Position numbers and translations under genes: made by a program. A DNA stretch of 45,429 nucleotides from Clostridia bacterium (lineage in GTDB: Bacteria; Bacillota; Clostridia; Christensenellales; CAG-314), in assembly GCA_900769665.1 (NCBI GenBank), contig CAAGHL010000071.1, positions 1-45,429 of the forward strand, in the 5' to 3' direction. Numbering within the stretch: position 1 is the first letter of the stretch; the number at the start of each line of letters is the position of its first letter. The notes below the pieces were generated by a model. That model made no database searches and was not told the DNA's origin. It worked only from the letters and a program-made list of their open reading frames with translations. Of this stretch, positions 1-7,456 are shown one piece after another.

Positions 1-210
1 GATGTCCAAACGAAAACCTCGGCCGGAGGGCGCATAAAAATGAGCGCGGTCTATTACTTTTTTGCTCTGACTGGAGGGAGGTATCAGACCGTTTTTCGTG
101 GGACATTGCCGAGGCGATATAGTATCAAACGTTCGCGGTGGGACAATGCCTTGACCGCCAAGCACGATTACTTCCACTCTACACTCACCACATCGACGAT
201 TATTCATTAG
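1..210. other. left-edge region open on both strands, possible partial gene
   Basis: Both strands are open here. On the plus strand one frame runs from base 1 to a TAG at 208-210, with an internal ATG at 40. On the minus strand a frame starts at ATG 206 and runs off the left edge. Neither translation resembles a family I recognise, and neither possible start has a convincing Shine-Dalgarno. A 13-bp direct repeat (GTGGGACA, then A or T, then TGCC) occurs at 98-110 and 138-150. The stretch could be the tail of a gene entering from the left, the head of a gene leaving it, or a structured repeat that happens to be open. It cannot be resolved within the window. Confidence 0.2.
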
Positions 211-214
211 CAAC

Positions 215-269
215 AAAAAAGCACCGTACAATTACGTGAAGTAAAGTCACTTCAAGCGTTGTACAGTGC
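215..269 (-). terminator. strong intrinsic terminator of the 57-aa peptide gene
   Basis: In the minus-strand sense a long hairpin has outer arms GCACTGTACAA and TTGTACGGTGC (one G-U pair) with an inner TGAAGT/ACTTCA stem. It is followed by six T residues (plus-strand A run at 215-220). The peptide stop codon (247-249) lies inside the hairpin. No T tract follows on the plus strand, so it acts leftward. Confidence 0.8.
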
Positions 270-420
270 CGATGTTACTATTTAGTTTGGTACAATTTGT
301 CGCCAAAACTGCCACTGTTGTAGCCGACTTGGCAACATCGAGGGGTGCGTAAACCGCGCATTGTGCAGTGCGCGTAAAAACACTAATGTAGTTTGCAATT
401 ACCGAACACTTTGTCGACAT
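247..420 (-). CDS. 57-residue orphan peptide gene
   Basis: This ATG frame of 57 codons ends in TGA. Four signals support it: an AAAGGGGAAG Shine-Dalgarno with GGGG seven bases before the ATG, a near-consensus promoter at 465-493, a TA-rich dyad over the -10, and a strong terminator overlapping the stop. The product begins MSTKCSVIANYISVF, is rich in Ala, Val and Thr, has three Cys (residues 5, 21 and 43), and has no typical signal peptide or obvious transmembrane helix. It ends in a basic QRLK tail. I do not recognise the family. A secreted or modified peptide, a toxin-like peptide or a small regulator are all possible. No modification or export gene is adjacent; the next gene downstream lies outside the window. 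Confidence 0.55.
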   Translation of the reverse strand: MSTKCSVIANYISVFTRTAQCAVYAPLDVAKSATTVAVLATNCTKLNSNIGTVQRLK

Positions 421-457
421 TGCTCTTCCCCTTTCGTCTACATTTGTTAGTTACATT

Positions 458-493
458 CTATACAAGTATAGTCTTGTAGGGTACAAAAATCAA
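458..493 (-). promoter_or_regulatory. promoter with operator-like dyad, 57-aa gene
   Basis: In the minus-strand sense there is -35 TTGATT (488-493), a 17-bp spacer and -10 TATACT (465-470). A perfect dyad, CTATAC-AA-GTATAG (458-471), covers the -10 and the predicted start site, which suggests repressor control. The leader from start site to ATG is about 38 nt. Confidence 0.6.
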
Positions 494-821
494 GCAGATA
501 GGTCGAAAAAAGTCGAAAATTTACAAAAAATTTACGAAACGCACAAATTTTCCATAATTTTGCAGATTATGGCGACAACAAAACGAATGTTTTTGCGATA
601 CTTTTGTAACTTTCTATTGAGGATTTTTGTAGAAATCTACACTTTTGCTCAATAGAAACCTACATTAGACAGCAACAAGAAACAATGATACAACCTATGC
701 GCCTCGCAAAATTCAATCGAACAATAGTATTTGCAATAAACACCGACCACCCTACAAAATATATTGCAAAAAAAGTTGCCGTGGCAAAACGCCACGACAA
801 CCTTACTTTATATGTATCGGT
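494..821. other. non-coding stretch with a compound palindrome
   Basis: I see no convincing gene. It holds an 11-bp perfect inverted repeat, TTTCTATTGAG (611-621) and CTCAATAGAAA (648-658), whose loop contains a second hairpin (TGTAG-AAAT-CTACA). The remainder is AT-rich up to the terminator of the MreB-like gene at 768-801. Confidence 0.5.
768..801 (-). terminator. intrinsic terminator after the mreB-like gene
   Basis: In the minus-strand sense GTTGTCGTGGC, a GTTTT loop and GCCACGGCAAC (11-bp stem with one G-U pair) are followed by seven T residues. It lies 69 nt beyond the end of the MreB-like gene. Confidence 0.85.
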
Positions 822-851
822 AGGGTTAATATGGCTATCACTAACAACCCT
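822..851 (-). repeat. 30-nt 3'-UTR element, copy 1
   Basis: It has six-base inverted ends (AGGGTT and AACCCT) around a conserved core and is 28/30 identical to 45301-45330. It lies between the stop codon of the MreB-like gene and its terminator. The second copy has the same placement relative to another minus-strand gene and terminator. Confidence 0.6.
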
Positions 852-869
852 AGGAGATATTTTATTGCG

Positions 870-1838
870 TCAGCTTCTACGTTTCAGCATGCCCGTGACG
901 GACACTTCGTCGGGACGAGCCGCAACACGCACGGGCACGCCGAGTTCCCCTTGCAAGTAGATGTCCAAACCTGCAAGGAATGCACCGCCGCCGCACAGCA
1001 TTACGCCGTCGGTTTTGAGTAGCGAAGACAAATTGTCAGGTGCGGAAGACAACAAACTTTGTATCACCTTGATGTACTTACCGACAAACTCCACCAGCGT
1101 GTCGTACAACTCCCGCGAGCTGATGTTGACCGTTTCACGCACGTTGTGACGGAAATTTTGCCCCGCAACCGTCACCACGGTGGTATCGTTGGGGTACAGG
1201 CTAGCACAATGGCACTTGAGATGTTCCGCCGCCTCGAAGGACAGCTGAATTTGGTACTTTTGCTTGATGCGCTCGATGATAAACTCGGTAAGTTGCTTGC
1301 CTGCGTAGTACATCGTGCAACCGTTGATGATTTGTCCGCCGCTGACAATGGCAAAGTCGGTGCAGTCGCAACCGATGTCCACCACAATGCCTTGGCGCGC
1401 GCGGAACTCGTCAAACAATTGCACGCTGTCGGCAATGGGTGTTTCGATGAAGCCCACCGCCTTGGCACCCAAGCCGAGGAAGATGGCTTCCACCGTTTTT
1501 TTGTCGCTACTGATCATGCCGCAAGGACAAATGCAGGTAATCGTGTACTTGGAAAAAGCATTAAGACGGCGACTGACGAGACGATCCAACAATGCGGTGA
1601 TTAACGCCTTTGCGCCGTCGCTGTCAATAACCGAGCCTTCGAATACGGGGCGCGACAAACGCACGCCGCCTTGTGTGTTGGCAAGCTGAATCGCTTCCAC
1701 GCCGACGGCAACTATTTGATGACCTTCCTGTCCGCCGTACGCAACCACGGTGGGAATTTTGTCGGAAAAGCCGTCGTTTTTGAGAGCGGCGGATATGTAC
1801 TGTGCGCCGAGATCGAAAATAAGTTCGTAGTTTGCCAT
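870..1838 (-). CDS. MreB-like actin-fold protein
   Basis: This is an actin/Hsp70-fold protein of 322 aa, about the usual MreB length (330-345). It shows a phosphate-1 region (FDLGAQYIS near residue 8), a phosphate-2 region (VVDIGCDCTDFAIV near 150) and an adenosine motif (MLCGGGAFLAGLD near 285). MreB forms membrane-bound filaments that direct peptidoglycan synthesis. This copy diverges at phosphate-1, having DLGAQ instead of the usual DLGTA, so nucleotide turnover may differ. The start is set by AAGGAG upstream of ATG 1838. maf is 79 bp upstream on the same strand, which recalls the maf-mreB neighbourhood of Bacillus, but no mreC or mreD follows. It may be a second, specialised MreB paralogue. 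Confidence 0.8.
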   Translation of the reverse strand: MANYELIFDLGAQYISAALKNDGFSDKIPTVVAYGGQEGHQIVAVGVEAIQLANTQGGVRLSRPVFEGSVIDSDGAKALITALLDRLVSRRLNAFSKYTITCICPCGMISSDKKTVEAIFLGLGAKAVGFIETPIADSVQLFDEFRARQGIVVDIGCDCTDFAIVSGGQIINGCTMYYAGKQLTEFIIERIKQKYQIQLSFEAAEHLKCHCASLYPNDTTVVTVAGQNFRHNVRETVNISSRELYDTLVEFVGKYIKVIQSLLSSAPDNLSSLLKTDGVMLCGGGAFLAGLDIYLQGELGVPVRVAARPDEVSVTGMLKRRS

Positions 1839-1917
1839 AAATACATTTCTCCTTGGTAATATGCCACAAAGTGGCGTTTAAGTGCGCAAAGCGTCGTTTA
1901 GTAGTAATTTTAGTGCG

Positions 1918-2466
1918 TTACAGCAGTTTTGCGAGTGTTTCGGTGGGCAATCCGATTACATTGTCGTAACTGCCGTCGTAGTTGGCGACGAAGTCCGTTT
2001 CCTGTATGCCGTATGCGCCGGCTTTGTCCATGGGTGCGCCGCTTGCGACATATGCGTCGATTTCGGAGGAAGACAGCGTGCGGAATGTGACGAGAGTGCT
2101 TTCCGTACCGCAAGCGACTTTGTTTGCCGACACAATGCAGTAGCCCGTGTGCACCTTGTGCGTGCGTGCGGACAACGCTTGCAACATTTGCGTCGCTTGT
2201 TGCGCCGAGTGAGGTTTGCCAAGCACTTTGCCGTCGAGGTCGACGACGGTGTCGCAACCGATGACGATGCTGTCGGTGCGGTCGGCGACGGGCAATTTGT
2301 TGAAGATGTCCAACGCCTTGCGGCAAGCCAACTCACGGCACATGTCGCTAGGGGCGGCGGCTGTGGTAACCTCGTTTGCCTCGGACGGAATTACGGTAAA
2401 TTCAGTTGTGATTTTGGACAGCAACTCCTTCCGGCGCGGCGATCCGCTTGCAAGAATATACTTCAT
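1918..2466 (-). CDS. maf: Maf-family nucleotide pyrophosphatase
   Basis: Maf proteins hydrolyse non-canonical or methylated nucleoside triphosphates to monophosphates (house-cleaning); in Bacillus, Maf overproduction affects septation. At 182 aa it has typical length. It has the N-terminal phosphate-binding motif ASGSPRRKELL (residues 6-16), the internal GCDTVVDLDGKVLGKP block around residues 68-83, and the C-terminal Maf signature near GAYGIQ. It has its own promoter at 2572-2600 and is followed by the MreB-like gene, probably as one transcript. No strong Shine-Dalgarno is visible at ATG 2466, and a hairpin lies in its leader. Confidence 0.9.
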   Translation of the reverse strand: MKYILASGSPRRKELLSKITTEFTVIPSEANEVTTAAAPSDMCRELACRKALDIFNKLPVADRTDSIVIGCDTVVDLDGKVLGKPHSAQQATQMLQALSARTHKVHTGYCIVSANKVACGTESTLVTFRTLSSSEIDAYVASGAPMDKAGAYGIQETDFVANYDGSYDNVIGLPTETLAKLL

Positions 2467-2490
2467 GATGTTTGGAAAATAGTTTCGGAC

Positions 2491-2510
2491 AAAATGCCTC
2501 GGCAGGCATT
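2491..2510 (-). terminator. hairpin in the maf leader, possible terminator or attenuator
   Basis: AATGCCT, a four-base loop and AGGCATT form a perfect 7-bp stem with a short T run in the minus-strand sense. It lies about 130 nt past trmL and downstream of the maf promoter. It could end the trmL transcript or attenuate maf. The T tract is short, so it is weak. Confidence 0.4.
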
Positions 2511-2571
2511 GTTAATCGTTGTTTTGTCTAAAATCCGTATTTGATGTGTCACAAAACCCATTGTTTACTTG

Positions 2572-2600
2572 ATTTTACCATAACTTTGACAAATTTTCAA
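2572..2600 (-). promoter_or_regulatory. promoter of maf
   Basis: Minus-strand -35 TTGAAA (2595-2600), 17-bp spacer and -10 TAAAAT (2572-2577). The leader is about 100 nt. Confidence 0.55.
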
Positions 2601-2641
2601 CAAATTACCGTATTTTTTGGCAATATACGCAAAGTTTGCCG

Positions 2642-3133
2642 TCAATCGTCATACTCGCGAAGGTGTCCGACAAGGTTGAAATCGGCAAAGTCGCGTTGGC
2701 GCAAAACTTCGTACACGGCAATCGCAACGCTGTTGCTTAGGTTTAGCGAGCGTGTGTCGGCAATCATGGGTATGCGCACGGCATGATCGTAGTTGTCGTG
2801 AATCAGCTCCTCGGGTAAACCGCGCGACTCCCTTCCGAACACGAGAAACACGTCCTCGGGGTAATGCGGTTGCGTGTGGACGTGTTGCGCCTTGGTGCTG
2901 AAAAAGTAAAACTCGCCGTCGGGGTAGGCGGCACGCAACTCGGCAAAACCGTCCCAGTACTCGATGCGGCAATCCTTCCAGTAGTCAAGCCCGGCACGCT
3001 TCAACATTTTGTCGCTTGTGTCGAAACCGAGCGGTCGCACCAAATGCACCGTACTGCCCGTTGCCGCCGCGGTACGCACTATGTTACCCGTATTTTGAGG
3101 AATTTCCGGTTCCACCAATACTATATTTATCAT
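2642..3133 (-). CDS. trmL: tRNA (cytidine(34)-2'-O)-methyltransferase, TrmL type
   Basis: This SPOUT-superfamily methyltransferase 2'-O-methylates the wobble base of leucine tRNAs using S-adenosylmethionine. The 163-aa length matches minimal TrmL, which lacks an extra RNA-binding domain. Visible motifs are the N-terminal VLVEPEIPQNTGNIVRT, the knot motif FGRESRGLPEE (about residues 100-110), and the C-terminal SLNLSNSVAIAVYE that forms the SAM-binding trefoil knot. Its start overlaps the end of the Dus gene by 4 bases, so translation is probably coupled. It is the last gene of the mazG-dus-trmL operon. Confidence 0.93.
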   Translation of the reverse strand: MINIVLVEPEIPQNTGNIVRTAAATGSTVHLVRPLGFDTSDKMLKRAGLDYWKDCRIEYWDGFAELRAAYPDGEFYFFSTKAQHVHTQPHYPEDVFLVFGRESRGLPEELIHDNYDHAVRIPMIADTRSLNLSNSVAIAVYEVLRQRDFADFNLVGHLREYDD

Positions 3134-4089
3134 TTCGTTAAATCCTCGTTTGTATTTTGCAAAAAGTAGTTTTGTACCAGTTGTAGCATTTCTACGCTAC
3201 ACTTACAGGCATTTACCGCCACTATTGTCGCTTTTGCGCCGCGCTTACCTTTTAGGTAAAAGGATATATGCTTTTTCATTTCGTTGGCGACAACGCGGTC
3301 GGGGTAAAGCTCGGCAAGCATTGCGGTTTGGCGTTGTATGATACGCAAAACGTCTATTTGGTAGGGTTTAGCGGCAAGCTCGGCAAACAATTGGGGATTA
3401 CCGAGCGCGCCTCTTCCTACGGCAACGGCAAACGCTCCGACTGCAATCAAAGCGTCGTATTGAGCCTTGGTACGTACGTCGCCGTTGGCAACGACGGGTA
3501 TACCCACATTAACCAGCTGCGGCAACAGCGTAAAATCCGCATTGCCCGCATACATTTGTTTGCGCGTGCGAAAGTGTACGGTAATAAAATCCGCACCGCT
3601 GTCGCGACACATCTTGGCAAAGTCCACGGCAAGACTGTCGTCGGACACGCCTAGGCGAAACTTTACGGACAGCGGTTTGTCGCCGATTGCTTGCTTTACC
3701 GCGGCAATGCACTGCGAAGCAAGCTTGGGGTTTTCCATCAGTGCCGAGCCGTCACCGTTGCCGACGATTTTGCGCACGGGGCAGCCCATATTGATGTCGA
3801 TTCCCTCAAACGCAGCGACACCTTCCATAGTTGCGCTTTCGGCAAGGACTTCCGGTTCGTGTCCGAAAAGTTGGCAAAAGCACGGTGTGTCGTTAGGTTT
3901 GCGGTAAAGCATTGTTTGCGTCAGCTGATTGCCCATCACCAATGCTTTGGCACTTACCATCTCCGTCACGGTCAGCGCAACGCCGTACTCTCGACACACA
4001 CTGCGAAAGGCAAAATCCGTGTATCCTGCCATGGGTGCAAGTACCGTTTTTGCGCTGCCGTGTGCAAAAATTTCACTAACGGTTGGCAT
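3130..4089 (-). CDS. dus: tRNA-dihydrouridine synthase (Dus family)
   Basis: This flavoprotein reduces uridine to dihydrouridine in tRNA using NADPH. It is 319 aa, typical for DusB-like enzymes. It has APMAGYTDFAFR near residue 18 (FMN phosphate region), NMGCPVRKIVGNGDGSALM near residue 100 with the catalytic Cys in GCP, a KFRLG motif, and VVANGDV for flavin binding near residue 200. It overlaps mazG by 14 bases upstream and trmL by 4 bases downstream, so all three tRNA or nucleotide-quality genes form a tight operon. The subfamily (DusB or another) cannot be fixed by eye. Confidence 0.93.
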   Translation of the reverse strand: MPTVSEIFAHGSAKTVLAPMAGYTDFAFRSVCREYGVALTVTEMVSAKALVMGNQLTQTMLYRKPNDTPCFCQLFGHEPEVLAESATMEGVAAFEGIDINMGCPVRKIVGNGDGSALMENPKLASQCIAAVKQAIGDKPLSVKFRLGVSDDSLAVDFAKMCRDSGADFITVHFRTRKQMYAGNADFTLLPQLVNVGIPVVANGDVRTKAQYDALIAVGAFAVAVGRGALGNPQLFAELAAKPYQIDVLRIIQRQTAMLAELYPDRVVANEMKKHISFYLKGKRGAKATIVAVNACKCSVEMLQLVQNYFLQNTNEDLTK

Positions 4090-5464
4090 TTTTCTTTACC
4101 TCAGCCCACAATTCGTCAAACTGTTGCATGTTTAGATCGGTCAACTTTTGACAGCGTTCGGCAAGCAAGCGTTCGCACTCCACAACACGGTTTGTAAACT
4201 TTTCCGTTGACATCATCAATGCGGTTTCGCTGTCAACGCCGAGACTTCGCAACAAATTGACCACGGCAAACAGCAAATCTCCGCCTTCCATTTGTTTATC
4301 GGCTTGGTCTGCTTGCAAAAATTCCTCCGTTTCCTCGCGCACTTTGGCAAGTATTTGACCGACGTCGGAAAACTCGTAGCCTCCTTTTGCGGCGCGAGAC
4401 TGCACTTTTTGACAGCGCATCAGAGTACTCATAAACCGCGGCACGTCGGTGACGTTTTCCGCAACGTTCTTTATTTTGTGTTCCTTCATTTTTTGTTTGT
4501 CCCACACCGACAACGACTCCTCGGCGTCGGCGGCTTCCACATCGCCGAAAACGTGCGGATGACGATCCACAAGTTTGCACGCCAACGCACTGTATACATC
4601 GGTTGCGCCAAACTCGCCCTGCTCCTTGGCAATTTCTATGTGGAACAATGCTTGCATAAGCAGGTCACCAAGCTCCTCCACGACATTAGGCGTATCGTCG
4701 TTTTCCAAAGCGTTGGCAAGCTCGTAAGCCTCCTCAATTACGTTTTTGACAATGGATTTGTGTGTTTGCTCCCTATCCCACGGACAACCGTCGGGCGCGC
4801 GCAAACGGGTGAGTATGTCGGCACAATCGTAGTAGTCGAATATGCGCCGCTCGGCAAGCGGCATGGGGGCAACAAAAATACACGTACGGTAGTCGAATTT
4901 TTGCTTGACAAGCTCGTCAAGCGTGCATATTACTGTTTTTCCGTCACCGCTTGCAACGGTAACGGCAGTATCTCCGTCAAACGCTTCGGTCAAACGCAAT
5001 TGAACCTCGCTTGCAACGTACTTGTCGTCCACGCAGGCGACCACGGTAGGACGGGGCAATATATGCGTGGCGGCAATCAAGTCCTCGGCGACATACAGCG
5101 TCGTTCCGCTTGGGATTTTGTTGCCGACTGCGGCGGCGTAAAGCGGTACGCCGTGACAAACGCAAGCTTCGTCAAGAAGTTGTACGACGGTATCTTCGCC
5201 ACCCTCGCCAACAACGCAGAATGCAACGTTTTTATCGCCGAAAGAACGCACAAAAGCGGCGATCCCAGCATTCATAGCGTCGAAATCGTCGGCTTTTTCG
5301 TAATATTCGTCACAAGAGAGAGCATCCGGACGCATTGCAAAAATTGTTTTCCACGCATGCGTCAATCGAGATTTGACAATCACGACATCCGCCTTTTCGA
5401 TGGCTTTACGCCCGTCGGCAGTCAAATCTCCGCTTTTTCGTCCCATACCTACAACCGTAATCAT
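4076..5464 (-). CDS. mazG: YabN-type fusion of tetrapyrrole-methylase-like and MazG domains
   Basis: The N-terminal roughly 200 residues begin MITVVGMGRKSGDLT and resemble the SAM-dependent tetrapyrrole methylase fold. The C-terminal part is a full MazG with two domains: CPWDREQTHKSI, EEAYEL and EELGDLLMQALFH carry the metal-binding Glu and Asp residues of the first, and EETEEF plus GGDLLFAVVNLLR belong to the second. MazG hydrolyses nucleoside triphosphates to monophosphates and pyrophosphate. The 462-aa fusion matches B. subtilis YabN. The flippase gene lies upstream, as yabM lies beside yabN in Bacillus. A GGAAGG Shine-Dalgarno precedes ATG 5464. Confidence 0.9.
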   Translation of the reverse strand: MITVVGMGRKSGDLTADGRKAIEKADVVIVKSRLTHAWKTIFAMRPDALSCDEYYEKADDFDAMNAGIAAFVRSFGDKNVAFCVVGEGGEDTVVQLLDEACVCHGVPLYAAAVGNKIPSGTTLYVAEDLIAATHILPRPTVVACVDDKYVASEVQLRLTEAFDGDTAVTVASGDGKTVICTLDELVKQKFDYRTCIFVAPMPLAERRIFDYYDCADILTRLRAPDGCPWDREQTHKSIVKNVIEEAYELANALENDDTPNVVEELGDLLMQALFHIEIAKEQGEFGATDVYSALACKLVDRHPHVFGDVEAADAEESLSVWDKQKMKEHKIKNVAENVTDVPRFMSTLMRCQKVQSRAAKGGYEFSDVGQILAKVREETEEFLQADQADKQMEGGDLLFAVVNLLRSLGVDSETALMMSTEKFTNRVVECERLLAERCQKLTDLNMQQFDELWAEVKKNANR

Positions 5465-5586
5465 TTGTACACCTTCCTTAGTATTTGCATTTGTTAAGCG
5501 AAATCACAACGCCGAAATGCTACGTTTTTTGATTAAATTATCGTTGATTTTCGCAAAAATTACCACCAAAAATCGCAAAAATCATG

Positions 5587-5609
5587 ATACGTATTGATTT
5601 TTTGGCTAC
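5587..5609 (+). repeat. oriented ATACGTAT intergenic motif, copy 1
   Basis: ATACGTAT (5587-5594) is followed by a T-rich run and CTAC at offsets 12-15 after the palindrome. It lies between the flippase and mazG genes. It is one of seven intergenic copies, all on the plus strand. Confidence 0.55.
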
Positions 5610-5707
5610 ATCGTCGTTGCTTAGCGCACTGTAATTTTTGCGTTGCGCAGTTGTAATTTCGCATTGTTTTTACATTACATGCCAAGTCATATATCACTAT
5701 ACAACTT

Positions 5708-7288
5708 CTATTCGCCTACGTTTTGCGCAGGCAAGTTAGCCTTGTTGCGTTTGCCTAGCAATGCGATTTCCGACTTGTCAAACACCTTCAACAGCCACAA
5801 CGCGGACAAGTACACGATTGCGCACAGTGCAATCAGCACCAACGTACCGAGCGTACCACTAAAAACGTCCTTGGCAAAACCTATCGCAACGGTGATTACC
5901 AACGTCATCAACATACCTGCGGCAAGCGGTTTGACAACGCACGTGTAGCCGTCGACGCGCAACCCGACCGATTTATTTAGGTATATTATAACACAACTCG
6001 CAGCAAAAAGATAGCACAAAGTCTCGGAAATTGCCGCGCCGTAGATATTTACTTCGGGTTTAGGCAACAAAATCAGATTTACGACGGCTTTTACCACTAT
6101 TGCAAGGGCGACTATCACCACCGATGCGTACGGTTTGCCTACCGCTTGACACACCGAAACGCACGTGCCGAGCAACGCCAAAAACACGATGGACAACCCC
6201 GACAGTGACAACAGTACGGACGAAACGAAGATTTCGTGTTCGGGCAAGCCGCTGTACAACAGTTTTAGTATGGGTGCAGACAGCGCAATCATGCCAAATG
6301 CGCAAGGCAACGCTATTACCAACGTCAGTTTGATTGCCGAGTTGAAGGAGCGAGCAAGGCGTTCCTTGTCGCCCGAAACGTAGGACTTTGTGATGTCGGG
6401 AAGCGCAGAAACGGCAACGCCGCTAGACAATGCGATCGGCAAACCTAACATGCTATTGACGGGACCTGTCCACAGTCCGTACATTTCAGTTCCGTTGTCT
6501 ACAGTAAGAAGATTGACTACCATCACACTGTCAATGACTTGACTTAGTTGCATGACAAATCCGCCAAGCGCAACTGGTACGGCAAGCGCAAATACTTGCT
6601 TGGTAATTTGTGATACATCTTGTCTGTCAATGCGTAAATTTTTAATACGGTTGCGTTTTTTGTGTACCAAATACACAATCGACATGATGACAAGCGATCC
6701 AAACTCACTAATGGTAATTGCCCACACCGCACCCGACACGGCTTTGTTGACGTCGGGCATGCCGCGGTAGGCCAACGTCAAGCCGACGGCAAGTTTGACT
6801 AGTTGCTCGATTACGCTTGTTACGCCCGAGGGGACCATGTTCATGTTTCCTTGGAAGTAGCCTTTAAGCACATTTGTGACGGGCACAAACAGCAACGCAG
6901 GCGCAACCACTACAAACGCGGCGGCCGTATCGGGATTGCCTTGCATGCGCGCAATAACGCCCGACAACAACGCCATGAGCACAGCCGAAGCCAACCCGAC
7001 CACAGTCAACAAACAAAAGGCATACACAAACACTTTGCGCCCGCGGTCACGCCGCCCTAGTTGGTTGTTTTCGGCAATAAGTTTGCTAAGCGCAACGGGT
7101 ACGCCTGCTTGTGCCACCGTAAGGAACAAAATGTACGGCGGAAAAACCAACTGATACAATCCCATGCCGTAACTGCCTACGATGTTTGTCAACGGTATGC
7201 GGTACAATGCGCCGAGTATTTTTGCCAGCAGTCCGCCAAGGCTAAGCACCAATGCGCCGCCGACGAAGTTTTGCGAAGATTTTTTCAT
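5708..7288 (-). CDS. SpoVB/YabM-like lipid-linked polysaccharide flippase (MOP superfamily)
   Basis: This 526-residue polytopic membrane protein with about 14 predicted helices belongs to the polysaccharide-exporter/MurJ branch of the MOP superfamily. The N-terminus (FVGGALVLSLGGLLAKILGA, then LYRIPLTNIVG) is the hallmark of SpoVB/YabM proteins, which flip lipid-linked precursors across the membrane for cell wall, cortex or polysaccharide synthesis. Paired charged residues and glycines in helix 1 fit the family. It is next to mazG as in B. subtilis yabM-yabN, which favours YabM over SpoVB. No strong Shine-Dalgarno is visible before ATG 7288, and the promoter was not identified. Confidence 0.85.
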   Translation of the reverse strand: MKKSSQNFVGGALVLSLGGLLAKILGALYRIPLTNIVGSYGMGLYQLVFPPYILFLTVAQAGVPVALSKLIAENNQLGRRDRGRKVFVYAFCLLTVVGLASAVLMALLSGVIARMQGNPDTAAAFVVVAPALLFVPVTNVLKGYFQGNMNMVPSGVTSVIEQLVKLAVGLTLAYRGMPDVNKAVSGAVWAITISEFGSLVIMSIVYLVHKKRNRIKNLRIDRQDVSQITKQVFALAVPVALGGFVMQLSQVIDSVMVVNLLTVDNGTEMYGLWTGPVNSMLGLPIALSSGVAVSALPDITKSYVSGDKERLARSFNSAIKLTLVIALPCAFGMIALSAPILKLLYSGLPEHEIFVSSVLLSLSGLSIVFLALLGTCVSVCQAVGKPYASVVIVALAIVVKAVVNLILLPKPEVNIYGAAISETLCYLFAASCVIIYLNKSVGLRVDGYTCVVKPLAAGMLMTLVITVAIGFAKDVFSGTLGTLVLIALCAIVYLSALWLLKVFDKSEIALLGKRNKANLPAQNVGE

Positions 7289-7456
7289 ACTTATATGTTA
7301 TGTAATCAACGCCGTTTTTATATGTAAAACAAACTCTTATCTCGCACCGCCTTTGCCCGTTTCCACTCTCTCCACAACAAAAATGCCCACATTTACTTAA
7401 AAATGTAGGTTTATGTAAGCAATTTTTTACTACGTATTAAGTTTTCAACAACAATT

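Noticed and set aside
685..1604. Plus-strand frames over the mreB-like gene and its 3' region
   Set aside because: They run through a terminator hairpin and the antisense of a recognised gene.
4292..5497. 401-codon open frame on the plus strand
   Set aside because: Antisense to the mazG-fusion gene, whose domains are unmistakable.
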